Origin: Bog-366 sp963722555
Lineage (GTDB): Bacteria; Acidobacteriota; Terriglobia; UBA7540
Assembly: GCA_963722555.1 (NCBI GenBank)
Contig: CAVRNQ010000003.1
Coordinates: forward strand, 372,001 to 436,000
Direction: 5' to 3'
DNA: 64,000 bases
Below the pieces are notes generated by a model. The model made no database searches, was not told where the DNA came from, and saw nothing but the letters and a program-made list of their open reading frames with translations. Both the position numbers and the translations under genes were made by a program. Shown piece after piece: positions 45,426 through 54,215 of this stretch; within the stretch, counting starts at the first letter, position 1, and every line of letters begins with the position of its first letter.

Positions 45426-45463
45426 TAGAGTCCGCAGTGGGCCTGACGGGTTCGGAGGAAACC

Positions 45464-46291
45464 ATGCTGGCAAGGTCGGTAGATTTGTTTCTGCGGTTTT
45501 ATGGCCACTACGTGGGTTACCATCCCGGCAAGTGGCGGGTGTTTGTGAAGCTTTATCCTTTCGCCCGGCCCACCTGGAAGGGCAAGCGGATAGTCAAGGC
45601 AGGGGGATGCTTTTTTGAATGTGACCTCCAGGACTTCGTTCAAAGGGAGATCTATTACCTGGGCCTGGAGCCTTACCAGATTAATTACCTGCGAAAGTTT
45701 ATCCAGCCGAAGTGGACCGTAATCGACGTCGGCGCGAACTGCGGGTACTACTCGATCCTGCTGGCCAAATGGGTGGGGAAGTCGGGGGTGGTCCACGCCT
45801 TCGAACCTTCACTTGGGAACTTGGCCACCCTTCGCCGCAACCTCCAATTGAACCCGGGCACGAACGTCCTGGTCCACAACCTCGCGCTCGGAGAGGCTGC
45901 GGGCTTTTGCAATGTCGAACAGCCGGAAGCAGAAAACCTGGGCACGACCCGGATTTGTGCGGGGTCGTCAGTTGAGATGACCACCTTGGATTCCTTCGTG
46001 CACCAGAACGGCATTTCCAGCATCGATTTCATCAAGGTCAACATCGAAGGGTACGAAATGCGCTTCCTCAGTGGCGCGAGCGAGACCTTGCGGAAGTTCC
46101 ACCCTCCCATGCTGATCGAGATCAATCCCGACGCCCTGGCCTGCTTCGGCGTGACACCGGAGGATTTGGAAGACAGACTCAACGCCCTGAACTACAACCT
46201 CTTTGATTTTGGCTGGGGAGCGATCAAAGCCTATCAGCGACCTCCCGGTAGGGGGTGGTATCGGACCGTCCTGGCCCTCCCCCGTCCGTGA
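45464..46291 (+). CDS. FkbM family SAM-dependent methyltransferase, copy 2
   Basis: ATG 45464 has GGAGG 5 bp upstream and gives 275 residues. The SAM motif is VIDVGANCGYYSILLAKWVG, followed by VVHAFEPSLGNLATLRRNL. The FkbM signature is DFIKVNIEGYEMRFLSGAS. It is distinct from copy 1. The last 87 bases of coding sequence and the following 56 bp are repeated at 47329-47471 (see findings). Confidence 0.88.
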   Translation: MLARSVDLFLRFYGHYVGYHPGKWRVFVKLYPFARPTWKGKRIVKAGGCFFECDLQDFVQREIYYLGLEPYQINYLRKFIQPKWTVIDVGANCGYYSILLAKWVGKSGVVHAFEPSLGNLATLRRNLQLNPGTNVLVHNLALGEAAGFCNVEQPEAENLGTTRICAGSSVEMTTLDSFVHQNGISSIDFIKVNIEGYEMRFLSGASETLRKFHPPMLIEINPDALACFGVTPEDLEDRLNALNYNLFDFGWGAIKAYQRPPGRGWYRTVLALPRP

Positions 46292-46347
46292 CCCCAAGAT
46301 TCTTTCTTTTGCGGAGCGTGCCCACGTGGCACGACAACCACCTGCCC
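46205..46347 (+). repeat. Direct repeat, left copy (3' end of the FkbM gene)
   Basis: This 143-bp stretch starts in the codons for FDFGWGAIKAYQ of the FkbM gene and runs past its stop. It is repeated with few changes at 47329-47471, on the other side of the class I methyltransferase gene. Confidence 0.85.
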
Positions 46348-46437
46348 TTGCTGGAGTCAGAGGTACTGACACCCGAGTCGGTGCCGCTGTATCGGGCGGC
46401 GTGGTCAGTTTGAACGCCTTCGCGCATTTATGCTAGG

Positions 46438-47169
46438 ATGCTCGGTGTTCTTCTTCTCCCCTTAGCCCGGCTGAGGCGGCTGAGATCATGGGCAGAGGTC
46501 AAAACCCAAGTTAGTAACCCAAAGATGGTGAACCGAGCAAATATCGGTTGTGGGCAAACGCCAACGGAAGGGTGGTGGAATTTCGATAGTTCCCTGAGCG
46601 TACGGCTAGCCCGACCCAAGCTGATCATGTCGGCTCTGAATGTCATTCGACTCGCCAGTGATGAGAGCGTCCGGTTCGCCGGTGTTGCACGCCAGAAAGG
46701 GATTCGATGGGCTAACGCATGCAAGAGAATCCCACTGCCCAATGAATCGCTGGAAATGGTTTACTCCTCCCATGTGCTGGAACACCTGGATCCATCTGAA
46801 GCCGAACGTTTTCTGGCCGAAGTTCACAGGGTGCTGAGACCTGGTGGAATCATCAGACTGGCTCTGCCCGATCTCAGGCGCCGGGCCGAGAAGTATATGG
46901 CTGATGGGGATGGCGACGGGTTCATGGAGTCCCTGAATATGCGGGAGTATAGCGTGCGTTCGCTACGTACGAAGCTGCGGATACTGATTGTGGGAGATCG
47001 AGAGCACCGCTGGATGTACGATAGCCGGTCCTTGATCCGGCTTCTCGAGAAGGCTCGTTTTGCAGATGCAAGAGAAATGGCGCCCGGGGAGACGATGATC
47101 CCCGACCCCGGACCCCTTAATCTTCATGAGCGCCAGGAGGAAAGCATCTACGTCGAGGCACGTAGATAG
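46438..47169 (+). CDS. Class I SAM-dependent methyltransferase (Methyltransf_11 type)
   Basis: A 243-residue protein from ATG 46438. Motif I is ANIGCGQTPTEGWWNFDSS. The region SSHVLEHLDPSEAERFLAEVHRVLRPGGIIRLALPDLRR, seen here in segments, is typical of Methyltransf_11 proteins found in sugar clusters. The C-terminus is short. It lies between two direct repeats derived from the FkbM gene, which points to insertion after duplication. The substrate is unknown, presumably a polysaccharide or precursor. Confidence 0.8.
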   Translation: MLGVLLLPLARLRRLRSWAEVKTQVSNPKMVNRANIGCGQTPTEGWWNFDSSLSVRLARPKLIMSALNVIRLASDESVRFAGVARQKGIRWANACKRIPLPNESLEMVYSSHVLEHLDPSEAERFLAEVHRVLRPGGIIRLALPDLRRRAEKYMADGDGDGFMESLNMREYSVRSLRTKLRILIVGDREHRWMYDSRSLIRLLEKARFADAREMAPGETMIPDPGPLNLHERQEESIYVEARR

Positions 47170-47328
47170 GAACCCGGATGGCGGAGTTGGAGGGCATTCG
47201 GGGGCCCGTCGTGTTGCCTGGGCCCTTGCCCCTGGGGTTTGCCGCTCCGTTCGATCAGCCTTCAGATACCTACCTGCCAGCATGATGCCGGCTCTGGCCC
47301 AGGGTTTTCGGCTACGGTCGCCATTTTC

Positions 47329-47471
47329 GATTTTGGCTGGGGAGCGATCAAAGTCTATCATCGACCTCCCGGTAGGGGGTGGTATCGGACCGTCCTGGCC
47401 CTCCGCCGCCCGTGACCCCAAGATTCTCTCTCTTGCGGAGCGTGCTCAGGTGGCAGGACAACCACCTTCCC
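47329..47471 (+). repeat. Direct repeat, right copy (remnant of FkbM 3' end)
   Basis: A near copy of 46205-46347, with GATTTTGGCTGGGGAGCG at its start. It has no upstream coding part, so it is a remnant and not a gene. The first codons would still read FDFGWGAIKVYHRPPG. Confidence 0.85.
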
Positions 47472-47634
47472 GCGATGGTTCGGCACGGCGGGGATAGGCG
47501 TCTGTCGGCCCGCTTTCGGAGGCGAGCGCTGCCTGGGAGCCTCGTGATGAATCAGCCCTATCCACACAGAGGACCTTCGCGCCAAGGGTGGGGGCGATTG
47601 TGCTAGAATACGGCCCCGCTCCACTGAGGCGATA

Positions 47635-48759
47635 TTGACGGAAACCAAAGTCCCAGAGCTCTCCAAACCCCTTTCCAGGGCACGGGTGGAAATCCGAGTG
47701 CCGGAGCTGGACGGCATTCGCGGCATCGCGGTCCTGCTGGTGCTGGCGCTGCATGGGTTCGCCTGGTCGATGCAGGAGGACACCTGGACGGGCTTTCCCC
47801 GCGCCATTGAACTCCTCACGCGCCCCGGCGAGTTCGGTGTGGACCTGTTCTTCGTCCTTTCCGGATTCCTCATCACGGGAATCCTTCTGAACTCCATCGG
47901 CAAGCCGCACTACTTCCGGAACTTCTATGGACGCCGGGCGCTAAGGATTCTTCCCCTCTACTATCTCATGCTCCTGGTGATTCTCCTCTTCTACCAGCGC
48001 TCCGGGAATTTTGTTTTACTCGGGCTCATTTACCTTTCCAACATGACCGGCGTTTTCGGAGTGCTAAACGTCTATGGCCCGCTCTGGTCCCTGTCGGTGG
48101 AAGAGCACTTCTATCTGCTTTGGCCGTGGGTCGTGTCCCGCTTGAGTTTGCGCCGGCTCGCCTATGTCGCGCTGGGAATCATCGTCGTGGTGCCCATGGT
48201 GCGGGCCGTTTCCTTCTGGCATGGTTGGGATGTGTATCCCTATTCCTGGTGCCGATTCGATGGCATTGCCGCGGGAGCCTTCCTTGCCAGCTTCGTGCGA
48301 TCACCCGGACACACGCGGAGTCGGCTTCTCCGCTTCTCCCTAGGCTGCCTCGCGGCCGCGGCCGCCGTCACCGCCGTGGGATTGCCCCTGGGGATTTACA
48401 CCCGCGCCCGCCTCTGCGGGGCCACCTTCATGTTTACAGACGTCAACTTGTGCTTCACCGGCTTGGTCGGCATAATTCTGACTGGAAGCGTGCCGGCGCT
48501 CACGGCCCTGATGCGCCTGCGACCCCTGCGCTGGTGCGGCGACCTGAGCTATTGCCTCTACATAATCCATTTCCTCGTCTTCGACATCTGGAATCGGCTC
48601 TTGGGAAAGTACCCCCCTAGTTTGGTAGCCAGCTTGGGGAAGTTCGGGACGCTGTGCTTGCGGGCCGTAATCGTGTACGTGACCTGCTTCCTGGTCGCCG
48701 AGCTCTCGCATCGGTGCTTCGAGGGGCCCATCCTGAAGCTGAAACGGATCTTCACGTGA
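47635..48759 (+). CDS. Acyltransferase family 3 membrane protein (OafA-like)
   Basis: A 374-residue protein from TTG 47635. The conserved N-terminal parts are ELDGIRGIAVLLVLALHGF (His in the active-site helix) and FGVDLFFVLSGFLITGILL. Later motifs are LWSLSVEEHFYLLWPWVV and LSYCLYIIHFLVFDIW. About ten hydrophobic helices are seen. These inner-membrane proteins transfer acyl groups, often acetyl, onto surface polysaccharides. It is the last gene of the locus; a repeat remnant and a 160-bp gap separate it from the methyltransferase. Confidence 0.88.
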   Translation: MTETKVPELSKPLSRARVEIRVPELDGIRGIAVLLVLALHGFAWSMQEDTWTGFPRAIELLTRPGEFGVDLFFVLSGFLITGILLNSIGKPHYFRNFYGRRALRILPLYYLMLLVILLFYQRSGNFVLLGLIYLSNMTGVFGVLNVYGPLWSLSVEEHFYLLWPWVVSRLSLRRLAYVALGIIVVVPMVRAVSFWHGWDVYPYSWCRFDGIAAGAFLASFVRSPGHTRSRLLRFSLGCLAAAAAVTAVGLPLGIYTRARLCGATFMFTDVNLCFTGLVGIILTGSVPALTALMRLRPLRWCGDLSYCLYIIHFLVFDIWNRLLGKYPPSLVASLGKFGTLCLRAVIVYVTCFLVAELSHRCFEGPILKLKRIFT

Positions 48760-48779
48760 CCAGTCCAGCTTAAAAGAAC

Positions 48780-48807
48780 TTGACAGAAGGGAGCCCCCTG
48801 CTAAAAA
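48780..48807 (+). promoter_or_regulatory. Possible promoter for the lipoprotein gene
   Basis: TTGACA (48780-48785) is followed after 16 bp by TAAAAA (48802-48807), a weak -10 match. It lies about 200 bp before the lipoprotein start. The -10 box is poor, so this is tentative. Confidence 0.3.
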
Positions 48808-49009
48808 CTGACATCCCGCCCCCCATTGAGCCCATGGTACTCGTGCGTGATGAGGCGGCCCATGGGAAGTGGCTCAGAGGGAGCGAGAGATTCGGCTTAG
48901 GGATGCTCTCTCCATCATGTAACTAAGTAAGAAACCAGTTCGTCAAGAACCAAGAATCAAGCATTAACAATCTGTCGTCCCATCCTGGTGGTACCGGGGG
49001 TTCCGAGTG

Positions 49010-51898
49010 ATGACGTTGCGAGGGCAGGAAGGCCGCCATCAGAACTGTTTGCGCACCTTGAAGTACGAACCACCTCTTGGGGGAGACCGTCGCCTCCGTC
49101 TTGGCGCCCAGGCTCGCCTAGTCACTTTGCTGCTTGCCACAGCGTTTTGGGCGGGCTGCGGCGGTGGCGGAACGCTGAGTGCCCCGCAAACCGCGGCGCA
49201 GCCCTCCGTGCAAGCTTCCCCGAGCAGCCTGACATTCGGAAGTCAAAGTATGGGGACGAGCAGCGCTGCACAAAGCGTGACCCTGCAGAATGCCGGGTCG
49301 GCAGCCTATGTTATCGCGGGGGTGAGCGTCAGCGGGGACTTCTCGCAAACCAACAACTGCCCCGCCAGCTTGGCGTCCAATTCGAGCTGTAGCATCCAGG
49401 TGATCTTCACTCCCACAGCGACGGGGACGCGGACGGGGTTATTGTCGGTCAGCACTGCGGGCACGGCCCTCCCGCTGTCGGTCAGTTTGACTGGAACAGC
49501 GGGTTCTCCCCTGGCGCAACTGTCCACTTTGAGCCTTACTTTCGAGAACCAGAATGTCGGCAGCACCAGCGCGGCTCAGACAGTGACGCTCTCCAATACT
49601 GGCATTGGCGCACTTATTATTTCGGACCTCACGGTCACGGGTGATTTTGCCCAAACCAACGACTGCGGGACGAGTGTGGCAGCAGGGGGCAACTGCACCA
49701 TCAGCGTGACCTTTACCCCGACCGCGGGGGGCCCCAGAACAGGCAGCCTGCTTATCAGCTACAATTCCACCAGCGGCCCTCAAACGGTCGGCCTGACGGG
49801 GACGGGAGTCGGTCAAACAGTCCAACTGTCCAGCACGAGCCTCTCTTTCGCGAACCAGAGTATCGGCAGCACCAGCCCGGCGCAGACCGTGACGCTCATG
49901 AATATCAGTAGTGTTACCCTCAATGTCACAAGCATCGTAGCCAGCGGCGACTTTGCGCAGGTGAACAACTGTGAGAGCGTGGTAGGCGCAGGTGGAAGTT
50001 GCGCGATCAGCGTGACCTTCACTCCGACCGCCACCGGAACCCGCACGGGCAGCCTGACCATAACTGATAACGGTTACGCTAGCCCGCAGACCGTCGCCCT
50101 TTCGGGAGAGTCAGTGCCGGGAATATACCTCAATCTCCATCAGATCTCCCTGGTTTTTGGCCAGACTGTGCAATTCCACGTTGCCTTCATTGATGTATCC
50201 AGCGGCACTGTGACCTGGTCTGTGGACGGCACACCGGAGGGGGACTCCAGTGTGGGCACAATTTCCTCGTCGGGCCTCTATACCCCACCTGCGACTGTCG
50301 GACAGCACGCGATTCAAGCCGCCACGGCCGGTCAAAGTGATTCCGCGCAGGTTTACGTTACCACTCTTCCCGGCGGGGTTTTGACGCAACGCTACGACAA
50401 CAGCCGGATAGGGCTGAATGCGCAGGAGACCGTGCTGGCTCCGGCCAATGTGAATCAGAACCAATTCGGGAAGCTGTTCTCCTTGCCAGTCGATGGGCAG
50501 GTTTACGCCGAACCCCTGTACATGCAAAACGTCTCGATTAACGGGGCCGTGCACAACGTGGTCTTCGTGGCCACGGAGCACGACAGCGTCTACGCCTTCG
50601 ACGCCGATGGCCAATCCACCACACCTCTCTGGCACACCAGTTTCCTGAATCCCGCTGCCGGGGTCACGACGGTCCCGAATCAGGATGTGGGGTCCGATGA
50701 CCTCAAACCCGAGATCGGAATCACCTCTACTCCGGTCATTGACCCGACCGGCGGCACGATCTATCTCACAGCGAAGACGAAGGAATTACAGAACCCCTCC
50801 TGCACCTTGCACTGCGCCTACAGCTATATCCATCGGCTGCATGCCCTGGACATTACCACGGGGGCGGAGAAGTTCGGCGGGCCGGTGGTGGTTTCTGCGA
50901 GTGTTCCCGGCACAGGGTACGACAGTGCCGGTGGCACCGTAACCTTTGGGGCTCTACGCCACCTGCAGCGTCCGGCCCTGCTTCTGCTCAACGGAGCGGT
51001 CTATATTGGATTTGGTTCCCACGGTGACAATGACCCCTACCATGGCTGGTTGATGGCATACGACGCCACATCCCTTCAACAGATCGCGGTCTTCAACGTC
51101 ACGCCCAACGGGAGGGAAGGTGCTCTCTGGCAGGGCGGTGGGGGGGTCTCTGCAGACCCGCAAGGGAATCTATATATCGTAACCGCCAACGGGACCTTCG
51201 ACGCCAGCACCGGCGGAAGCGATTACAGCGACAGTGTACTGAAATTGCAGGTCCAGTCCAACCAGTTCCAGGTCCTGGATTACTTTACTCCTGCCAATGA
51301 ATCATTCATGGAGGTGAACGACCTTGACCTTGGTTCCGACCCTGCGCTGATTCTTCCCGACCAGCCCGGCCCCTACCCTCACCTGTTGGCCACGGCGGGG
51401 AAGGATGGCCGGCTCTGGATACTTAACCGGGATAATTTGGGTCAGTTCCAGGCGCAAGACGCCGGGGCGGTGCAGGTGATACAGGGTTTCAGCGGTATGC
51501 TCTTCGCCGGAGGCGCTTACTGGAATGGCAACCTCTACTTCCAGGCTGTGAACAACTTCCTGAAGCAGTTGCCTCTGCAAGACGGTTCTGCGCAGCCTCC
51601 GACGCTCTCCGCCTTTCAGACTGGATATCCAGATCCCCCGCCGGCGGTCTCCGCGAATGGAACAAGCAACGCCATCCTGTGGCTTGTGCAAGCGGACGCT
51701 TACGCCAGTGGCGGCCCCGCTGTTCTGCACGCTTTTGATGCCACCAACGTTGCCACTGAATTGTACGACAGTGCGCAGGCTCTGAACTTCCGGGACCAAG
51801 CGGGCCCGGCGGTGAAGTTCGTAGTTCCTACGGTCGCCAATGGCAAGGTGTATGTCGGGACTGGGAATGAAGTGGACGTGTACGGCTTGTTGCCATAA
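49010..51898 (+). CDS. Surface lipoprotein with choice-of-anchor-D repeats and PQQ-type beta-propeller
   Basis: ATG 49010 (GTG 49007 is an alternative) gives 962 residues. A hydrophobic segment with a lipobox (LVTLLLATAFWAGCGGGG, about 38-55) predicts a lipoprotein. Three Ig-like ASH/choice-of-anchor-D domains of about 105 residues each follow, with repeated LTFGSQSMGTSSAAQSVTL-, GDFSQTNNC- and ISVTFTPTA-type strings. From about 450 there is a beta-propeller of the PQQ/quinoprotein class (VYAEPLYMQNVSINGAVHNVVFVATEHDSVYAFDA, ITSTPVIDPTGGTIYLTAKTK, LLATAGKDGRLWILNRDNLG). It is likely exported to the outer membrane. Its function is unknown. Confidence 0.82.
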   Translation: MTLRGQEGRHQNCLRTLKYEPPLGGDRRLRLGAQARLVTLLLATAFWAGCGGGGTLSAPQTAAQPSVQASPSSLTFGSQSMGTSSAAQSVTLQNAGSAAYVIAGVSVSGDFSQTNNCPASLASNSSCSIQVIFTPTATGTRTGLLSVSTAGTALPLSVSLTGTAGSPLAQLSTLSLTFENQNVGSTSAAQTVTLSNTGIGALIISDLTVTGDFAQTNDCGTSVAAGGNCTISVTFTPTAGGPRTGSLLISYNSTSGPQTVGLTGTGVGQTVQLSSTSLSFANQSIGSTSPAQTVTLMNISSVTLNVTSIVASGDFAQVNNCESVVGAGGSCAISVTFTPTATGTRTGSLTITDNGYASPQTVALSGESVPGIYLNLHQISLVFGQTVQFHVAFIDVSSGTVTWSVDGTPEGDSSVGTISSSGLYTPPATVGQHAIQAATAGQSDSAQVYVTTLPGGVLTQRYDNSRIGLNAQETVLAPANVNQNQFGKLFSLPVDGQVYAEPLYMQNVSINGAVHNVVFVATEHDSVYAFDADGQSTTPLWHTSFLNPAAGVTTVPNQDVGSDDLKPEIGITSTPVIDPTGGTIYLTAKTKELQNPSCTLHCAYSYIHRLHALDITTGAEKFGGPVVVSASVPGTGYDSAGGTVTFGALRHLQRPALLLLNGAVYIGFGSHGDNDPYHGWLMAYDATSLQQIAVFNVTPNGREGALWQGGGGVSADPQGNLYIVTANGTFDASTGGSDYSDSVLKLQVQSNQFQVLDYFTPANESFMEVNDLDLGSDPALILPDQPGPYPHLLATAGKDGRLWILNRDNLGQFQAQDAGAVQVIQGFSGMLFAGGAYWNGNLYFQAVNNFLKQLPLQDGSAQPPTLSAFQTGYPDPPPAVSANGTSNAILWLVQADAYASGGPAVLHAFDATNVATELYDSAQALNFRDQAGPAVKFVVPTVANGKVYVGTGNEVDVYGLLP

Positions 51899-52012
51899 GG
51901 CCGATGCGGAAGCCTCTCGATACTCGGACCCACGCCCATTTTCGGGGTTCTGGTCAGGCGAAGGAGTTTTCCCGGTGACATCCAGGAGACGGGCACGCCC
52001 GCAGCGGCCGCG

Positions 52013-53290
52013 TCAGGAAGGGATTGTGAAGCAGAAGGTTGCGCCTTTCCCGGGCGCGGACTCGACCCAGATGCGTCCCCCGTGGCGTTGAACAATCTTC
52101 TTACAGATGGCCAGGCCGATCCCGGTTCCCGGATACTCCGCGCGGGTATGCAACCGCTGGAAGACTTCGAAGATGCGGTCGGCGAACTGCGGGTCGATGC
52201 CGATGCCGTTGTCTTGCACCGAAAGGACCCACCCTTCCTCCGTCCGCTGCGCCGAAACATGAATGCGCGGGCGCGCCGCAGCGTGGAACTTGATACTGTT
52301 ACCGATGAGGTTTTGGAGTAATTGCCCCAACTGGCCCGGGTCCGCGTTCAGGACGGGCAAGGGGTCATGCGTCACCACCGCCCCGCCTTCCTCGATGGCG
52401 ATCTGCAGATGGGCGACCGCCTGGGCCAGGACGGCGGCGCAATCGGCCGGCTCGAATACTTTTCCCCGTGTCCCCACCCGCGCGAAAGTCAGCAAGTCGT
52501 GAATGAGCCGCTGCATGTGCTGGGTGCTGTCCACGATATAGCCGATGAACTCGTCCCCGGTCTGGTCGAGCTTGCCCTGGTACCGTTTCTGGAGGAGCTG
52601 CGCAAAACTCCCCGCGGTCCGCAGCGGCTCCTGCAGGTCGTGGGAGGCGACATAAGCGAACTGTTCCAACTCGGCATTGGAACGCGCCAACTCTTCCGCC
52701 TTTTGCCTCAGGGCTTCCTCCGCCCGCTGGCGCTCGGTGATGTCGCTCAGCACGACGCGGTACACGGGCGCGCCATCGGCGTCCGGCGCGGCGGTGGCCT
52801 CCAGCCGTGCCCAGAATGCCGTTTCGTCCTTTTTCACCATCCGCAGTTCGAACCCCTGTGGCTCACCGGTTTCCAAGAGCCGTCTGCGGTGCAGGTAGTA
52901 GAGGTCCTGGTCCTCCTTGAGGATGAACCGGGCCACACGCTGCTTGACCAGCGCGCTCCGGGTTGCGCCCAGCAGGGTGGCGGCGGTGAGATTGGCCTCC
53001 AGGATCAGCCCCTCTTTAGAGATGGTGCAATAGCCCACCGGCGCCAGATCGTAGAGGTCGAAATAGCGCGCCCGCGCGTCGTCCAGTGCCACCTGCGCCC
53101 GGCGTAGTTCCTCATTCTGCATCTCCAGCTCGATCTGGTGCACCCGCAGTTCATGGAGCGTCTGCCGCGTTTCTTCGGGCGACAGCGCCTGCAGGTCTTC
53201 CGACGACTGGGCCGCCTTTTTCCGGGCGATATCTTCGGCCCGCCGGCGCAGTTCGGCGGCTTGTCCGGGCCGGTCATCCCTGCTGGTCAT
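52013..53290 (-). CDS. PAS-domain sensor histidine kinase
   Basis: A 425-residue protein from ATG (53290). An N-terminal coiled coil (ELRRRAEDIARKKAAQ) is followed by a PAS domain (LYDLAPVGYCTISKEGLILEANLTAATLLG) with its PAC region. The HisKA H-box is FAYVASHDLQEPLRTAGSFAQLL, with the phosphorylated His. The ATPase part has an N-box (LLQNLIGNSIKFH), DNGIGIDPQFADRIFEVF and GTGIGLAICKKIVQRHGG. There is no membrane helix, so it is cytosolic. It overlaps the PAS protein gene by 17 bp and belongs to the same operon. Confidence 0.92.
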   Translation of the reverse strand: MTSRDDRPGQAAELRRRAEDIARKKAAQSSEDLQALSPEETRQTLHELRVHQIELEMQNEELRRAQVALDDARARYFDLYDLAPVGYCTISKEGLILEANLTAATLLGATRSALVKQRVARFILKEDQDLYYLHRRRLLETGEPQGFELRMVKKDETAFWARLEATAAPDADGAPVYRVVLSDITERQRAEEALRQKAEELARSNAELEQFAYVASHDLQEPLRTAGSFAQLLQKRYQGKLDQTGDEFIGYIVDSTQHMQRLIHDLLTFARVGTRGKVFEPADCAAVLAQAVAHLQIAIEEGGAVVTHDPLPVLNADPGQLGQLLQNLIGNSIKFHAAARPRIHVSAQRTEEGWVLSVQDNGIGIDPQFADRIFEVFQRLHTRAEYPGTGIGLAICKKIVQRHGGRIWVESAPGKGATFCFTIPS

Positions 53291-54215
53291 TGTGCGCCTC
53301 TATCGTTCGACCAATCCTTGATTCTCCCGTCCGTTCCGTTGTCGCAATCGCATACATCTGCCCGGTCTCATTCACCAAAGCGGTGGAGACCATCGAGACC
53401 TCCACGACAGTACCCTCTTTGGTGATCCGTTGTGTACGATACGGCTCCAGAATTTCAGCCCGGCTGAGCTGCTGTACTTTGGCCAACGCTTCCTCTCGCA
53501 GCCCCTCCGGGATCCGGTCGCGGATGTTCATCACCAGCGCCTCGGCTTCGCTCCAGCCATACATCCTCACCGCTCCCGGGTTCCAGGCCAGGATGCGGCC
53601 ATCCAAGTCCTGCACGGTGATGGCATCGTGCGCATCGCGCACTACTACAGCCAGACGGAGCAGATCACTGGCTTTCCGCAGCGCCTCCTGCGGCTTCTTC
53701 ATCTCGGTGATGTCAACAAAGGTGATCACCGCGCCCTCGATCACATTGTCGAGCGTGCGGTAGGGCAGGATGCGCATCGTGTACCACGCGCCCGCCAGGG
53801 TCTGCACTTCCAACTCTTTGGGAATCAGGCTGTCCAGCACCGCCTGCGTGTCCGCCACAATGCGGTCGTAGCCCACCAGGTTGGAGACGAGGTGGCCCAC
53901 GGGCCGCCCCACGTCGCTCAGGATCAGGTTGATGAGGTGAGTGGCGGCGGGGGTGAAGCGCAGGATGCGCAGTTGATGGTCCACAAAGACGGTGGCGATG
54001 CCGGTACCGGCCAGCAAGTTGTTCATGTCGTTGTTGGCCCGCGACAGGTCCGCCACCTTGGTTTGCAGTTCGGCGTTGACCGTGGCCAGTTCTTCATTAA
54101 GCGATTGCAATTCCTCCTTGGAGGTCTCCAGTTCCTCGTTGGTGGATTGCAGCTCCTCGTTGACCGACTGCATCTCCTCATTGGAGGATTTAAGCTCTTC
54201 GTTGGAGGTCTCCAT
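53274..54215 (-). CDS. PAS-domain protein with coiled coil, downstream part of a split CheB/CheR-PAS protein
   Basis: ATG at 54215 overlaps the CheB/CheR stop codon as TGATG and gives 313 residues. The start is a very regular coiled coil with repeated EELQSTNEELETS-type heptads, which in other bacteria directly follows the CheR domain in one protein. Two PAS domains follow: LSRANNDMNNLLAGTGIATVFVDHQLRILRFTPAATHL and RDAHDAITVQDLDGRILAWNPGAVRMYGWSEAEAL. The second ends near VALVNETGQMYAIATTERT. It probably relays a signal between the CheB/CheR part and the kinase. Confidence 0.82.
   Translation of the reverse strand: METSNEELKSSNEEMQSVNEELQSTNEELETSKEELQSLNEELATVNAELQTKVADLSRANNDMNNLLAGTGIATVFVDHQLRILRFTPAATHLINLILSDVGRPVGHLVSNLVGYDRIVADTQAVLDSLIPKELEVQTLAGAWYTMRILPYRTLDNVIEGAVITFVDITEMKKPQEALRKASDLLRLAVVVRDAHDAITVQDLDGRILAWNPGAVRMYGWSEAEALVMNIRDRIPEGLREEALAKVQQLSRAEILEPYRTQRITKEGTVVEVSMVSTALVNETGQMYAIATTERTGESRIGRTIEAHNDQQG

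Noticed and set aside
47126..47497. Open frame of 123 residues after the methyltransferase
   Set aside because: It overlaps the end of the methyltransferase and the duplicated FkbM remnant, and has no ribosome site or family resemblance.
48786..49009. Leader of the lipoprotein gene considered as a riboswitch
   Set aside because: Some pairing is visible, but none of the known riboswitch consensus elements that I recognise (for example c-di-GMP) is present.
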